A stretch of DNA of 64,000 bases from Propionibacterium sp. (lineage in GTDB: Bacteria; Actinomycetota; Actinomycetes; Propionibacteriales; Propionibacteriaceae). Positions 45,813-53,400 of the stretch are shown in pieces. Where the stretch lies: NCBI GenBank assembly GCA_012517405.1, contig JAAYVB010000010.1:87858-151857 (forward strand), given 5' to 3'. The notes below the pieces were generated by a model, which did not search any database, was not told where the DNA came from, and was given only the letters and a program-made list of their open reading frames with translations. The translations under genes were made by a program, and so were the position numbers. The stretch's first letter is position 1; each line of letters opens with the position of its first letter.

Positions 45813-47365
45813 GAGACTGCCCTCTGGCTCTCCGCCAGATAGCCGGTCAAGTCGAATCCATACCCGGCAAGCTCGCGGTACTCCTCCGGCATCCCAGACA
45901 CCGCCCGAATCGCAGTCGTACCACGCGGGCAGGCGAACACCGTGGTCAGCGAGTATCCCTTCTCCCGCTCGCCCGGCCCCAAAAGGACAATCTGCGACGT
46001 CCAACGCCGCTTGACTGACCCCGAATCCATCGCCTCAACCCGGGAATCGACGTGCACCACGATGTTCAGAGCTTCTGCAATCGCCCGGGTCGCATACTGC
46101 TCGGTGACATGGGCACCTGCCTTCATCGCGCACGTCACCAGCTTCGACACGGCTCGCTCAGCAGACTCGGCGTGCGTCGTCGATAACGACCCGGTCCCCG
46201 ACTGCATCGCCTCGATCATCGCCAATACCTCGGCCCCCCGGACCTCACCCACGATCTGACGAGACAAACTGAACCGGTACGAGTCGTACAAAGCGTCGTC
46301 CAAGGTGAACTCGCCGGCTCGGCGGCCGTTCGGTTGCATCTCCCCACCAGGCCTGGCCTCCCAGGCATGGACGATCGGATGCCGATCCCTCATCTCGTGC
46401 AAATGCAGTTCGTACTCGGTCTCGAACGTGCCAATCGCCTCGCTCGGCGGGATCTCCGCGCACAACGCCCGAACCATCGTCGTCTTCCCAGCACCCTGCG
46501 GACCTGCCACCACGATGGACTTGCGGGCCCGGACTGCGGCCGCAAGGAAGGTCGCGGCGAGCCCGCTCAGCGATCGCTTGGCCACCAGATCCGCCAGCGT
46601 GACGTCCTGCATGCGGTGCCGACGCACAACCACCGATGGACGCGGAGTCACCCAAGCAGTGGCGGCCAAACGAGAACCCCCATCCAACCGCAGATGCAAC
46701 CGAGGATTCGACTCACTGAACTGGCGGGCATTCACCTCGGATCGGCTGGCCAAGAAGACCAAGAAATCGATCAAGTCTTGGTCGCTATCGGCCACCGCCG
46801 GCCCGCGCTCCAGTCGCCCGTCGGCGTACTCAATCCACACATCATCGCAACCCCGGATGGTCACGTTCTCCACCGAGGGATCGTCCACCAAAGGCTGCAG
46901 CCGGCCCAACCGGAACAAGGCGTCGAACACGGCCTGCGCGAGCCGAGACTGATGCTGCCGGTCGATCATGCCCCGGCCAATCCGTGCCTGATCGACAACC
47001 TCATCCTCGAGCAACTCGCTGATGATCCGGCGGCCCAAGTCCTGCTGGGACGCGCGATCCAGATGGGACTCGGCATCCAACGCCGCCATCAATCGCTCGG
47101 ACGCGGCCGACCGCAGGGCCGCCACCAAAGACCAATCGAGCCCTTGCAGCTGCCCCATCGCAAGCGGGACAGATGGCCGAGAATTGTCTGCACGTGGACG
47201 GTCAGCACCAACTGATTGCGTAGCCACCGGGTTCTTTGATTCGGTCATCGAAAACGATGACCGTACCCGGCCTCCATGCCCGGCCTCGGGAACCGGTTGA
47301 GTGAACAAGGGCAGACTCGCCGGATCTGCCACACCCACCCTCACCTCGTAGTCAGGATTCTTCAT
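45809..47365 (-). CDS. tadA: Tad pilus assembly ATPase TadA/CpaF
   Basis: A 518-residue secretion ATPase. After a ~60-residue variable N-terminus comes the CpaF-type N-domain (LEDEVVDQARIGRGMIDRQH, then VENVTIRGCDDVWIEYADGR), then Walker A GPQGAGKTT (about 288-296). The segment FSLSRQIVGEVRGAEVLAMI, with the Walker B/Glu region and the QSGTGSLSTTHAES His box, follows. It powers assembly of the Flp-like pilus or pseudopilus. ATG 47365 overlaps the tadZ stop as ATGA. All key residues appear intact. Confidence 0.92.
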   Translation of the reverse strand: MKNPDYEVRVGVADPASLPLFTQPVPEAGHGGRVRSSFSMTESKNPVATQSVGADRPRADNSRPSVPLAMGQLQGLDWSLVAALRSAASERLMAALDAESHLDRASQQDLGRRIISELLEDEVVDQARIGRGMIDRQHQSRLAQAVFDALFRLGRLQPLVDDPSVENVTIRGCDDVWIEYADGRLERGPAVADSDQDLIDFLVFLASRSEVNARQFSESNPRLHLRLDGGSRLAATAWVTPRPSVVVRRHRMQDVTLADLVAKRSLSGLAATFLAAAVRARKSIVVAGPQGAGKTTMVRALCAEIPPSEAIGTFETEYELHLHEMRDRHPIVHAWEARPGGEMQPNGRRAGEFTLDDALYDSYRFSLSRQIVGEVRGAEVLAMIEAMQSGTGSLSTTHAESAERAVSKLVTCAMKAGAHVTEQYATRAIAEALNIVVHVDSRVEAMDSGSVKRRWTSQIVLLGPGEREKGYSLTTVFACPRGTTAIRAVSGMPEEYRELAGYGFDLTGYLAESQRAVS

Positions 47366-48153
47366 CGCACGACCGCCTCCCGTCGCGTGACCGTCTCCTG
47401 CCGGGCGACAGCGAGGCGGTGCTCTATTGCTGCAGCAACGCCGGTCAGGCTCTTCAACAACCCGCTAGAAGACAGCTTCTTACCAACAGGGTTGCCAGCA
47501 CTCAGCACCGCAGCGGCATCCGGATCCCACGCCACCGACTCGACAGCCGGCAGCTGCAACGTCCGCCGAACATCGTGGCTGCCGTACGGGCGGCCCTCCC
47601 CCACGACGAGCCCGCACACCGACAGCGCACCGCTACCATCCCGCGCTGCCTGTACCCACTCGGTCGCCCACTGACGAGTCGCCGCCAACGCCGTCAGTTC
47701 GCTTCGCAACACCAGCACGCCCACATCGGCCGCCGAGATCAGCGGCCCCGGAGAAAACGCCATACCCAGCCTGCCGACGTCAACAAGAACGTCTTGACCG
47801 TTGCGCTGCAAACCCTGCAATTCGGAAGACAACACCGGCCAGAGGTCCCCGAAACTCGCTGCTTGCCCGTGCGATCGTGGTCCCGGCAGCAGCGACACCC
47901 TCGTACCGGGCAACTGAATCAACACCGACGGCAACACAGATCCCAACCGACCATCACGAGTAGCGAGCATCAGGCTCACCAGCGCATCATTGTGCGAAAC
48001 CGTGCCCCGACAGTAGCCGGCCAAGATCGCCGATCCACCCACAGGGTCAGCGTCCACCAACACCACCGGACGCGGCCACACCAAGGCTAACCCGAGAGCC
48101 GTCGTCGTTACCCCGGGAGCACCGGATGCGGAAGCCAGCACGATGACAGCCAT
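47362..48153 (-). CDS. tadZ: TadZ/CpaE-like ParA-fold protein
   Basis: A 263-residue MinD/ParA-like protein. Its N-terminal strand-loop (IVLASASGAPGVTTTALGLA, residues 4-23) is in the Walker A position, but the signature Lys is replaced (GAPGVTT), as in several TadZ and CpaE proteins that have lost ATPase function. VVLVDADPVGGSAIL is the switch I-like segment, and VGVLVLRSELTALAATRQ is a later conserved strand. TadZ directs the Tad apparatus to its cellular site. It lies two bases after the CpaB-like gene and overlaps tadA. Confidence 0.82.
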   Translation of the reverse strand: MAVIVLASASGAPGVTTTALGLALVWPRPVVLVDADPVGGSAILAGYCRGTVSHNDALVSLMLATRDGRLGSVLPSVLIQLPGTRVSLLPGPRSHGQAASFGDLWPVLSSELQGLQRNGQDVLVDVGRLGMAFSPGPLISAADVGVLVLRSELTALAATRQWATEWVQAARDGSGALSVCGLVVGEGRPYGSHDVRRTLQLPAVESVAWDPDAAAVLSAGNPVGKKLSSSGLLKSLTGVAAAIEHRLAVARQETVTRREAVVR

Positions 48154-48155
48154 GA

Positions 48156-48878
48156 TCAGCTCTCCCGCGCATCAAGCACGACCGCCAACTTGCCCGTCGC
48201 GGCCCGAGCCGCCAGCTCAGCTGCCTGATCCGCCGGCAGCTCGACAACAACCGCAACCTTCCCAGCCGAATCCATCGGCAAAGCCGACACCACCTCGCCC
48301 TGAAAGACCCGGATATCGGCTGGCACCACATCACCCTGCAAGCCAGGCGTGGAGACCACGCGCACATCATCACCAGCCACCAACGTGTCCATCGGCAACT
48401 GCCCATCACCCAACGACAAGCCCACCACCGAGAATCCTGCGCGCGGCACCATCCTCGCGGTGATCGCTTCCGGGACCACCAGCTGACCCGCCTTGAGGTC
48501 CACGCTCGCCCGCTGCCCGACCAGGCCGTCCATCCCCGACGCGGGGACCACCGACAAAGCCGGATCAACACCGACCCGCACAACCTGCAAGGCGTCAGCG
48601 GTAATGACCTCACCCCTCACGACATCGACCCTGACCGCGACGACCTCCTGGGCGTTACCCAGGCTCGAATACGCCCACACCGACAGCAACGCACCCAAGA
48701 CCACGAGCGCCACCGAAACCAGCACAACTTTCGGACGACGCTGCAGCCGCGGAGGAGAAACCGAGACGACTGACTCCTGCCCATCATCATTCTGGCCAGC
48801 ACCTCGAAATCTTCTGGCCACCACACCGACGGCGCTCGGCTTTGCACCGTTCACTTTCAGGCTTGCTGACTTGCTCAT
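48156..48878 (-). CDS. cpaB: SAF-domain protein, CpaB/RcpC-like
   Basis: A 240-residue protein with one membrane helix (VVLVSVALVVLGALLSVWAY, about 51-70) followed by a SAF domain: RVDVVRGEVITADALQVV, LVGQRASVDLKAGQLVVPEA and VVSTPGLQGDVVPADIR. CpaB/RcpC proteins sit outside the membrane and connect the Tad machine to the envelope. ATG 48878 is five bases past the upstream stop, with GAAGGTG as ribosome binding site formed across the junction; the frame to 48980 is spurious. Confidence 0.82.
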   Translation of the reverse strand: MSKSASLKVNGAKPSAVGVVARRFRGAGQNDDGQESVVSVSPPRLQRRPKVVLVSVALVVLGALLSVWAYSSLGNAQEVVAVRVDVVRGEVITADALQVVRVGVDPALSVVPASGMDGLVGQRASVDLKAGQLVVPEAITARMVPRAGFSVVGLSLGDGQLPMDTLVAGDDVRVVSTPGLQGDVVPADIRVFQGEVVSALPMDSAGKVAVVVELPADQAAELAARAATGKLAVVLDARES

Positions 48879-48883
48879 CACCT

Positions 48884-49813
48884 TCACCCCCGCACAACCT
48901 GGATCTCGCCGATCTGCACAATTCGGGATTGGCCGAACTGCAACGGAATCGACCCCGAAACACCTGTATTCGACGTCCAATCAACAGACCAGTAACTCGT
49001 TGCCCGCACCGTATATGTGCCCTGGCGGGCATAGGTGTAACCACAATCAGGAGACGACTGCCCGCCATGACCCTGGGTGAACGGCGTTCCCGAGGTCGTG
49101 CACGTCACAACGCCACCATCACCCATCTCCCACAGGACCTTCGATACCGTCGCGGTCGCAGTCACAGTCACCCCACCCAGTGAGGCGCTGCGCGTCATCG
49201 GACCGTAGGTTTGCTCCGAAGGTGTATCCACCCACATCCACACCGGCAGGCCGACGACCCCCATCGAGCCCGCAAACTCCTCCGGCACCATTCCGATCGT
49301 GATGGCGCGAAGCTCCATCTGCGTCACGATCGTCTGCGCCACCGCCGCCGGATCAACAGGAGCCGCCGGGCCGGCAGGCGCCGAGTCCGACCAGAACGAC
49401 GCAGATGGCCAAGCCGCGCCGCCGGCTCCAACCGTGCACCCATAGATGGCACCCGTAGTCCGGCCTTGCCAAACCGGATTATCCTTCGGCGGCTGCGGGT
49501 CAGCCAACTTGACGTAGCACTGCTTCTCATTCGACCAATAGCCACCGTCCGCCTCGCAGGGCACGGGTTCATTGGCGCCGAAAGACGAATTCGTGCACGC
49601 AGATACCGAGCCACCCTGATCAACCACATCCGGTTGACCGCTGTCCGCCTGTCCGCGAGGAGTTCCCGGAGCGACGATTGAGATGACGCAGGTCTGGGTT
49701 TGTATGTTGAGGTATCCACCGGGGCACTCAACCGGGGCCGCTCTCGCTACGGAGATGGGCTGCGTAACCATCGCTAGTATCGCCGCCAATGCGACCAGAA
49801 TCCGCCCTAACAT
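48884..49813 (-). CDS. Secreted protein with PKD-like C-terminal domain
   Basis: A 309-residue exported protein. The signal peptide (LGRILVALAAILAMVTQPIS, then VARA|AP) ends near residue 27. The mature part has eight or more Cys spread in pairs (CPGGY, TQTCVIS, ACTNSS, VPCEAD, KQCYVK), then a PKD-like beta domain (TATATVSKVLWEMGDGGVVT, with CGYTYARQGTYTVRATSYWS near the end). Such proteins precede cpaB-tadZ-tadA in many actinobacterial Tad-like loci and are often mislabelled as ATP/GTP-binding. ATG 49813 overlaps the lipoprotein gene by seven bases. A cell-surface role in the apparatus is inferred. Confidence 0.78.
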   Translation of the reverse strand: MLGRILVALAAILAMVTQPISVARAAPVECPGGYLNIQTQTCVISIVAPGTPRGQADSGQPDVVDQGGSVSACTNSSFGANEPVPCEADGGYWSNEKQCYVKLADPQPPKDNPVWQGRTTGAIYGCTVGAGGAAWPSASFWSDSAPAGPAAPVDPAAVAQTIVTQMELRAITIGMVPEEFAGSMGVVGLPVWMWVDTPSEQTYGPMTRSASLGGVTVTATATVSKVLWEMGDGGVVTCTTSGTPFTQGHGGQSSPDCGYTYARQGTYTVRATSYWSVDWTSNTGVSGSIPLQFGQSRIVQIGEIQVVRG

Positions 49814-50367
49814 GAGTCGACAGCCTTGTCGCGCTGGACATACCATTGTCCGGCTGCCGCTGACTCCAGAGTGTCGTAGTCCACCAGCAGGCGTGGTTCG
49901 CTGTCGGGGTTCTTCACCGAGTTGCCATCCGCGTCCAGCACATCGACTGCGCTGACATCGACGCACATCGAGATCGCCCATTCGGACGCAGTCGATCCTG
50001 GCGTCGAGGAGACGAATGTCGGCACCTGTTCGCCTACCTGATGCCAGCCGTCCTTGCGATAGTTGAGCAGGATGTACTGCATCTGTGCCAAAGCATCGCC
50101 CGTGGCGACAGTGTTCAGCTCATCAATGTCGGACGTGGGATCGATACCCAGCTTGTCCACCACCCGGATGTAAGCGAGCACCGCGTCGACCGCTGCACGC
50201 TCCTGAGCCGTAGCTGGCGAAGGAGTCGGCGTCGAAGACATGGTCGGAGTCGCCACTGACGGACCGACGGGAGCTGCGCTCGGAACGTTCTGCTCGCCAG
50301 AGCAGCCACCAAGAGCCAGCACGACCACCAGTCCAGTCGCTGCCAGCCGCAGATCACAAGTGGCCAT
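49807..50367 (-). CDS. Lipoprotein of the Tad locus
   Basis: A 186-residue lipoprotein: signal peptide with lipobox LALGGC (Cys at residue ~22), a Thr/Ser/Pro-rich linker, then a soluble domain (ERAAVDAVLAYIRVVDKLGI, WAISMCVDVSAVDVLDADGN). ATG 50367 has AGGAGG seven bases upstream; the GTG just before it is less likely. The fold resembles small secreted NTF2-like proteins, but I cannot be sure. It appears to be the first gene of the coupled Tad chain. Confidence 0.8.
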   Translation of the reverse strand: MATCDLRLAATGLVVVLALGGCSGEQNVPSAAPVGPSVATPTMSSTPTPSPATAQERAAVDAVLAYIRVVDKLGIDPTSDIDELNTVATGDALAQMQYILLNYRKDGWHQVGEQVPTFVSSTPGSTASEWAISMCVDVSAVDVLDADGNSVKNPDSEPRLLVDYDTLESAAAGQWYVQRDKAVDSC

Positions 50368-50383
50368 CACTGTGCCTCCTCAG

Positions 50384-50415
50384 GTCATGGGTGGGTTCCA
50401 TACCCACCTCATGAC
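50384..50415. promoter_or_regulatory. Strong hairpin upstream of the Tad operon
   Basis: GTCATGGGTGGG and CCCACCTCATGAC pair perfectly apart from one bulged A, with a seven-base loop (TTCCATA). It lies just upstream of the lipoprotein ribosome binding site and downstream of the gene at 50604-51020. It could be an operator, a 5' UTR structure or a terminator; no U-run is present. Confidence 0.5.
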
Positions 50416-50603
50416 ACGCGCCATGGGGTTCCTGCTGACCCAAGAGCGAAACCAGAGAACAACAGCGTTCGAGGTCCGAGGCAACCGGTCCGGGGTTAGA
50501 CAGGTTTCGACTAGTGCAACACGACTGGGGCGGAATTGGAAGAGAGAACCGACGAGATCTTTCGGCTGGCCCGACAACTCGCCGCAGCTCGGGCGGATGC
50601 GAC

Positions 50604-51020
50604 TCAGTGCCTGACCCGATACCCCTGCCCACTCAGCAACGCCTGAGCCATCTCAGCCCGATCAGCTGCCGCGTCGAGCAACTCGGCCAGCATGCTCAGG
50701 TGATCGGCGACAGAAGCAAGCTGCTGGCGAGGGTCCCGTTGCTGCCCAGTGCACAGGTCTTGGTCATAGACCTCCAACTGCGAATCGTCCAAGGATCGCC
50801 ACAGACCACGCGGCAGATACCTCACCACCTCGTTCAGCAACGCAAGAGACACCTTGAGGTTTCCCAACACGTCATAGGCGACCGGCGCCGGCATCAGAGC
50901 CGACCGGCTACCGTTCGCTTCCCTCGCCAACGCCTCGGCCGCAGCGGCCAGTTGGTCAGCCGCCTCACGCTGACTCTCGCCTGCAGCAAGCAGATCGGCT
51001 GAGAACCTGGTCTCATTCAT
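50604..51020 (-). CDS. Helical cytoplasmic protein, unknown
   Basis: A 138-residue, almost wholly helical protein (SADLLAAGESQREAADQLAA, then LGNLKVSLALLNEVVRYLPR, then LASVADHLSMLAELLDAAAD). There are no membrane segments and no WxG motif, although size and heptad pattern recall small secretion-associated helical proteins. It is transcribed in the direction of the Tad operon but separated from it by 236 bases that hold a hairpin. Function unknown. Confidence 0.62.
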   Translation of the reverse strand: MNETRFSADLLAAGESQREAADQLAAAAEALAREANGSRSALMPAPVAYDVLGNLKVSLALLNEVVRYLPRGLWRSLDDSQLEVYDQDLCTGQQRDPRQQLASVADHLSMLAELLDAAADRAEMAQALLSGQGYRVRH

Positions 51021-51654
51021 GCCACCACATGGCGAGCGAACGCTCCTCCCTGCTTGGGTGATATCTCGGGCATGGGAGAACGCCAGCCCATCGGATTCTT
51101 GGATCCTGAGCGGCCCATCGGCCAGCGACAGCTGACACTCGGGGACCGAACCCGTGTGCCAACCGTAACCGACATGCAGGAAGCGTGAGCGCAGAGCAAC
51201 GAGAGCTCTCGCGCGGAAACTCGGTTAAAATCTGCTGCCGGTGTGCAGAAGAAGACGTGAGAGAACAGAACACACCCTCATCGGGATCTCCATCACGACG
51301 CCCTCGGCGTATCGTCGTGAACAGCGGTCCACAACGTCCGGCACTCCCACCATCAAGTGAGCCCTCTGAAGTCTTCGACCCCACCCACAGTTTCGTCCCA
51401 GATTCACCGACAGTCTGACGCACACCCGAAGAACCCGAGCGTCGACCCGCCGAGGCATACCAGGAGGTAGCGTCGTGAGTCCCCAGACTGGGCTCGTGAG
51501 GAGGGCCAGAAGGTGTCAACCGCCGAGGTGCCGACTGAACCGACCGGACGCTTGTCACTCTCGTCCTTGAGTTGGTTGAGCGTTCGTGTCCGGTTTGGGG
51601 CGGTGGATCAGACCACATCGGTAGGGTTTCGTGACACCTTGAGGAGGGTGCACG
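51021..51654. other. 0.6 kb without a recognisable gene
   Basis: No frame here shows a family pattern. From about 51.5 kb onward the sequence is probably the outer end of the insertion sequence whose orfA starts at 51655. Confidence 0.45.
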
Positions 51655-51933
51655 ATGAGCACGAAGGATGCCTCGATGCCGAGGCAGCGACGCGCGAAGA
51701 AGATCCTATCGCCGTCAGCGAAGTATGAGATCTGGCTGCAGCTCGTCCGTGGCGAGACCACGATCGCGCAGGCCGCAGCGGAGGCGGGAGTGGACCGTTC
51801 CACGATCATCCGGGTCCGGCAGGTCGCCAAGGAAACGGTCAGGAAGCACCTCATCGGTGCGTTGCCTGCCACCCCGCCGTCCACGATGCTGCCGGCCATC
51901 AGGCGTGGCCAGCCCGGTACGCATCCACGATGA
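51655..51933 (+). pseudogene. Truncated transposase OrfA (IS3-like helix-turn-helix)
   Basis: Begins at ATG 51655 with GAGGAGG upstream. Residues 1-60 are a typical OrfA helix-turn-helix (RRAKKILSPSAKYEIWLQLV, then AAAEAGVDRSTIIRVRQVAK). After about residue 64 the family pattern stops, and the frame runs into the diverged repeat copy B and ends as RRGQPGTHPR. The rest of the transposase is absent, so this is the 5' stub of an IS. Confidence 0.7.
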
Positions 51934-51995
51934 CCGAAAAAGAGCAACGCGTAGTCACTCGAACGTTTGCGTGCCCGATGCGCTGCTGCTCGACC
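51856..51995 (+). repeat. Diverged direct repeat, copy B
   Basis: About 140 bp matching 32372-32508 in the same orientation with scattered substitutions and a few small indels. It begins exactly where the truncated OrfA loses its family pattern, so the repeat is likely foreign to the transposase. Confidence 0.65.
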
Positions 51996-52035
51996 CAAGT
52001 GCGCGGCACCCCGCCGTCAGTCGCGGTTGCCGAAC

Positions 52036-52330
52036 ATGCAGGGCGGCATCGTGCCCGACCTCTCCAGCACGTCGTTCGGGCAGCTCTTCGAAGGCCTCGG
52101 TACCAGCATCGCCGACGAACAGCACGCAGAAAATCGCACCTCCAAAGCCAACCGATTGCGGGTGTGGCTCAGCGCAAACAGCAGCGAGGCCGCGACAGCA
52201 CTTCTCGCGCTCGCGGACTACATCGAAGCGATGAAAACACGACTCAGCTCTCAACGTTCGACGTGTCTGATGAACAACTACAGCGCGTGCGCGATATCGC
52301 TGGGGACCTTCGGACAACCGCACCTTCGAT
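52036..52330 (+). pseudogene. Frameshifted fragment of an unknown helical protein
   Basis: ATG 52036 opens MQGGIVPDLSSTSFGQLFEG, SKANRLRVWLSANSSEAATA and LLALADYIEAMKT. After about 52235 the coding character moves to another frame (FDVSDEQLQRVRDIAGDLRT). The first part resembles the N-terminal helical module of abortive-infection-type proteins, but only faintly. It is cut short by frameshift and loss of the 3' part. Confidence 0.45.
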
Positions 52331-53229
52331 GGCATCTGGCGGCATCTGGCTCGGCACTCGCAGTAGCGCCTGGCCCGAGCACCAGGGCTCCTGACACGGT
52401 TCGAGTCCTCCCGTAGGCTTCATGTCTGTGACCAGCATGTTCGCCGCGTAGGCTCGGCTCTCAACGGTGACGACCGATTTGATTCGATGAGATGGTCGTT
52501 GGTGCCGACCCGTGGCAGCCGGCCCACCGGATCGTGTGCTGGAATGATCGAATCGCGTTGTCAGCCATCTATTGTCAGCCATCTATTAGCCATCTATTGA
52601 TGAGACACAGGATTGGCATGAGCCGGCGGGTTGACTGTCGAATCTGCTGACAGACCTTTCATCAACCACCCACATGTCATGGACACGGAGTTGCTGCCCT
52701 TTTCCGTGGTTTCCGCAGCCGTCCCCGAGTCGGGCGGCCAGGAGAAGCGAAAATACTTCAAAGCCCGACCCTGCCGGGAGAAACCAGAAACGGAGTCACC
52801 GCATCTGATGATGTACGCCTCCTGCACCGATTCATCACCGAGTTCGAACCCCTCCAGAGCGCTGCGAACCCGAGTAGCTGTAGACCGACCTCGTTCCAAG
52901 GAACCTCGCGCGTCAAAGCGCATAGAAACCCTGTCGGGCTCACCCGCGGGGAGCGCTTGAGGAGAAGTGGCCTATCGGTATGTATCCGCGTCTCCCTACG
53001 GGAAGAGAGCCCGGATGCGGTGAGCCCATGATCATTCGGCCGCAGTGCGATGGCAAGCAATGCAAACGGAGCAAAGCTCATCCAGCCAGCATCCAAGGCG
53101 ACTGTTCGACACGCGGAACAACCCGGCAGCCCATTACGTGATGTGGCACGATCGCTCCGAGTTAGCATTGCCCCGCTCAGTTCCGCACAATGATGGTGCG
53201 TTCGTCAAGTTCCTTGGAAGGAGACGTCT
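52331..53229. other. 0.9 kb without a convincing gene, upstream of the CRISPR locus
   Basis: Frames on both strands are open, for example a 109-codon minus frame at 52594-52923, but lack start signals and family pattern. I looked here for CRISPR repeats and saw no regularly spaced repeats. The 3' part (about 53150-53220) should hold the promoter for the effector gene pair that follows. Confidence 0.45.
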
Positions 53230-53400
53230 GTGTCAGCGTCACAAGACCGGTTCGTCAGCCCGTATGCGTTCGTGCCGCTGCTGAACGGAAGGCGATCCGA
53301 CATGATGCCCGGGGGCAAATGCGGCCACTTGGCTGGTCGGGGCGCCGCTAGGTCCAGCGGACCGCCTGCGACGCCTGCCATCCGCCCGCAGGGGGCCTGA
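53230..53400 (+). CDS. 56-codon ORF with a RAMP-like N-terminal motif
   Basis: GTG 53230 has a good ribosome binding site (GGAAGGAG, six bases upstream), and the frame ends in a TGATG junction with the next gene, so it is probably translated. Residues 7-17 read RFVSPYAFVPL, strikingly like YFINPYTFVPLP near residue 178 of the fused RAMP protein in the same locus and the opening segment of that RAMP family. The remainder (DMMPGGKCGHLAGRGAARSS) has no family pattern. It may be the stub of a second RAMP gene truncated by deletion, whose start now serves to couple translation of the membrane effector, or a genuine small protein. Confidence 0.55.
   Translation: MSASQDRFVSPYAFVPLLNGRRSDMMPGGKCGHLAGRGAARSSGPPATPAIRPQGA

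Noticed and set aside
50604..51020. Reading the 138-aa helical protein as a WXG100 secretion substrate
   Set aside because: Size and helicity fit, but there is no WxG turn and no type VII secretion gene nearby.
52594..52923. Minus-strand 109-codon frame (RSALEGFELGDESVQEAYII)
   Set aside because: The first half looks faintly protein-like, but there is no ribosome binding site, no neighbour coupling and no family pattern. I did not consider it supported.
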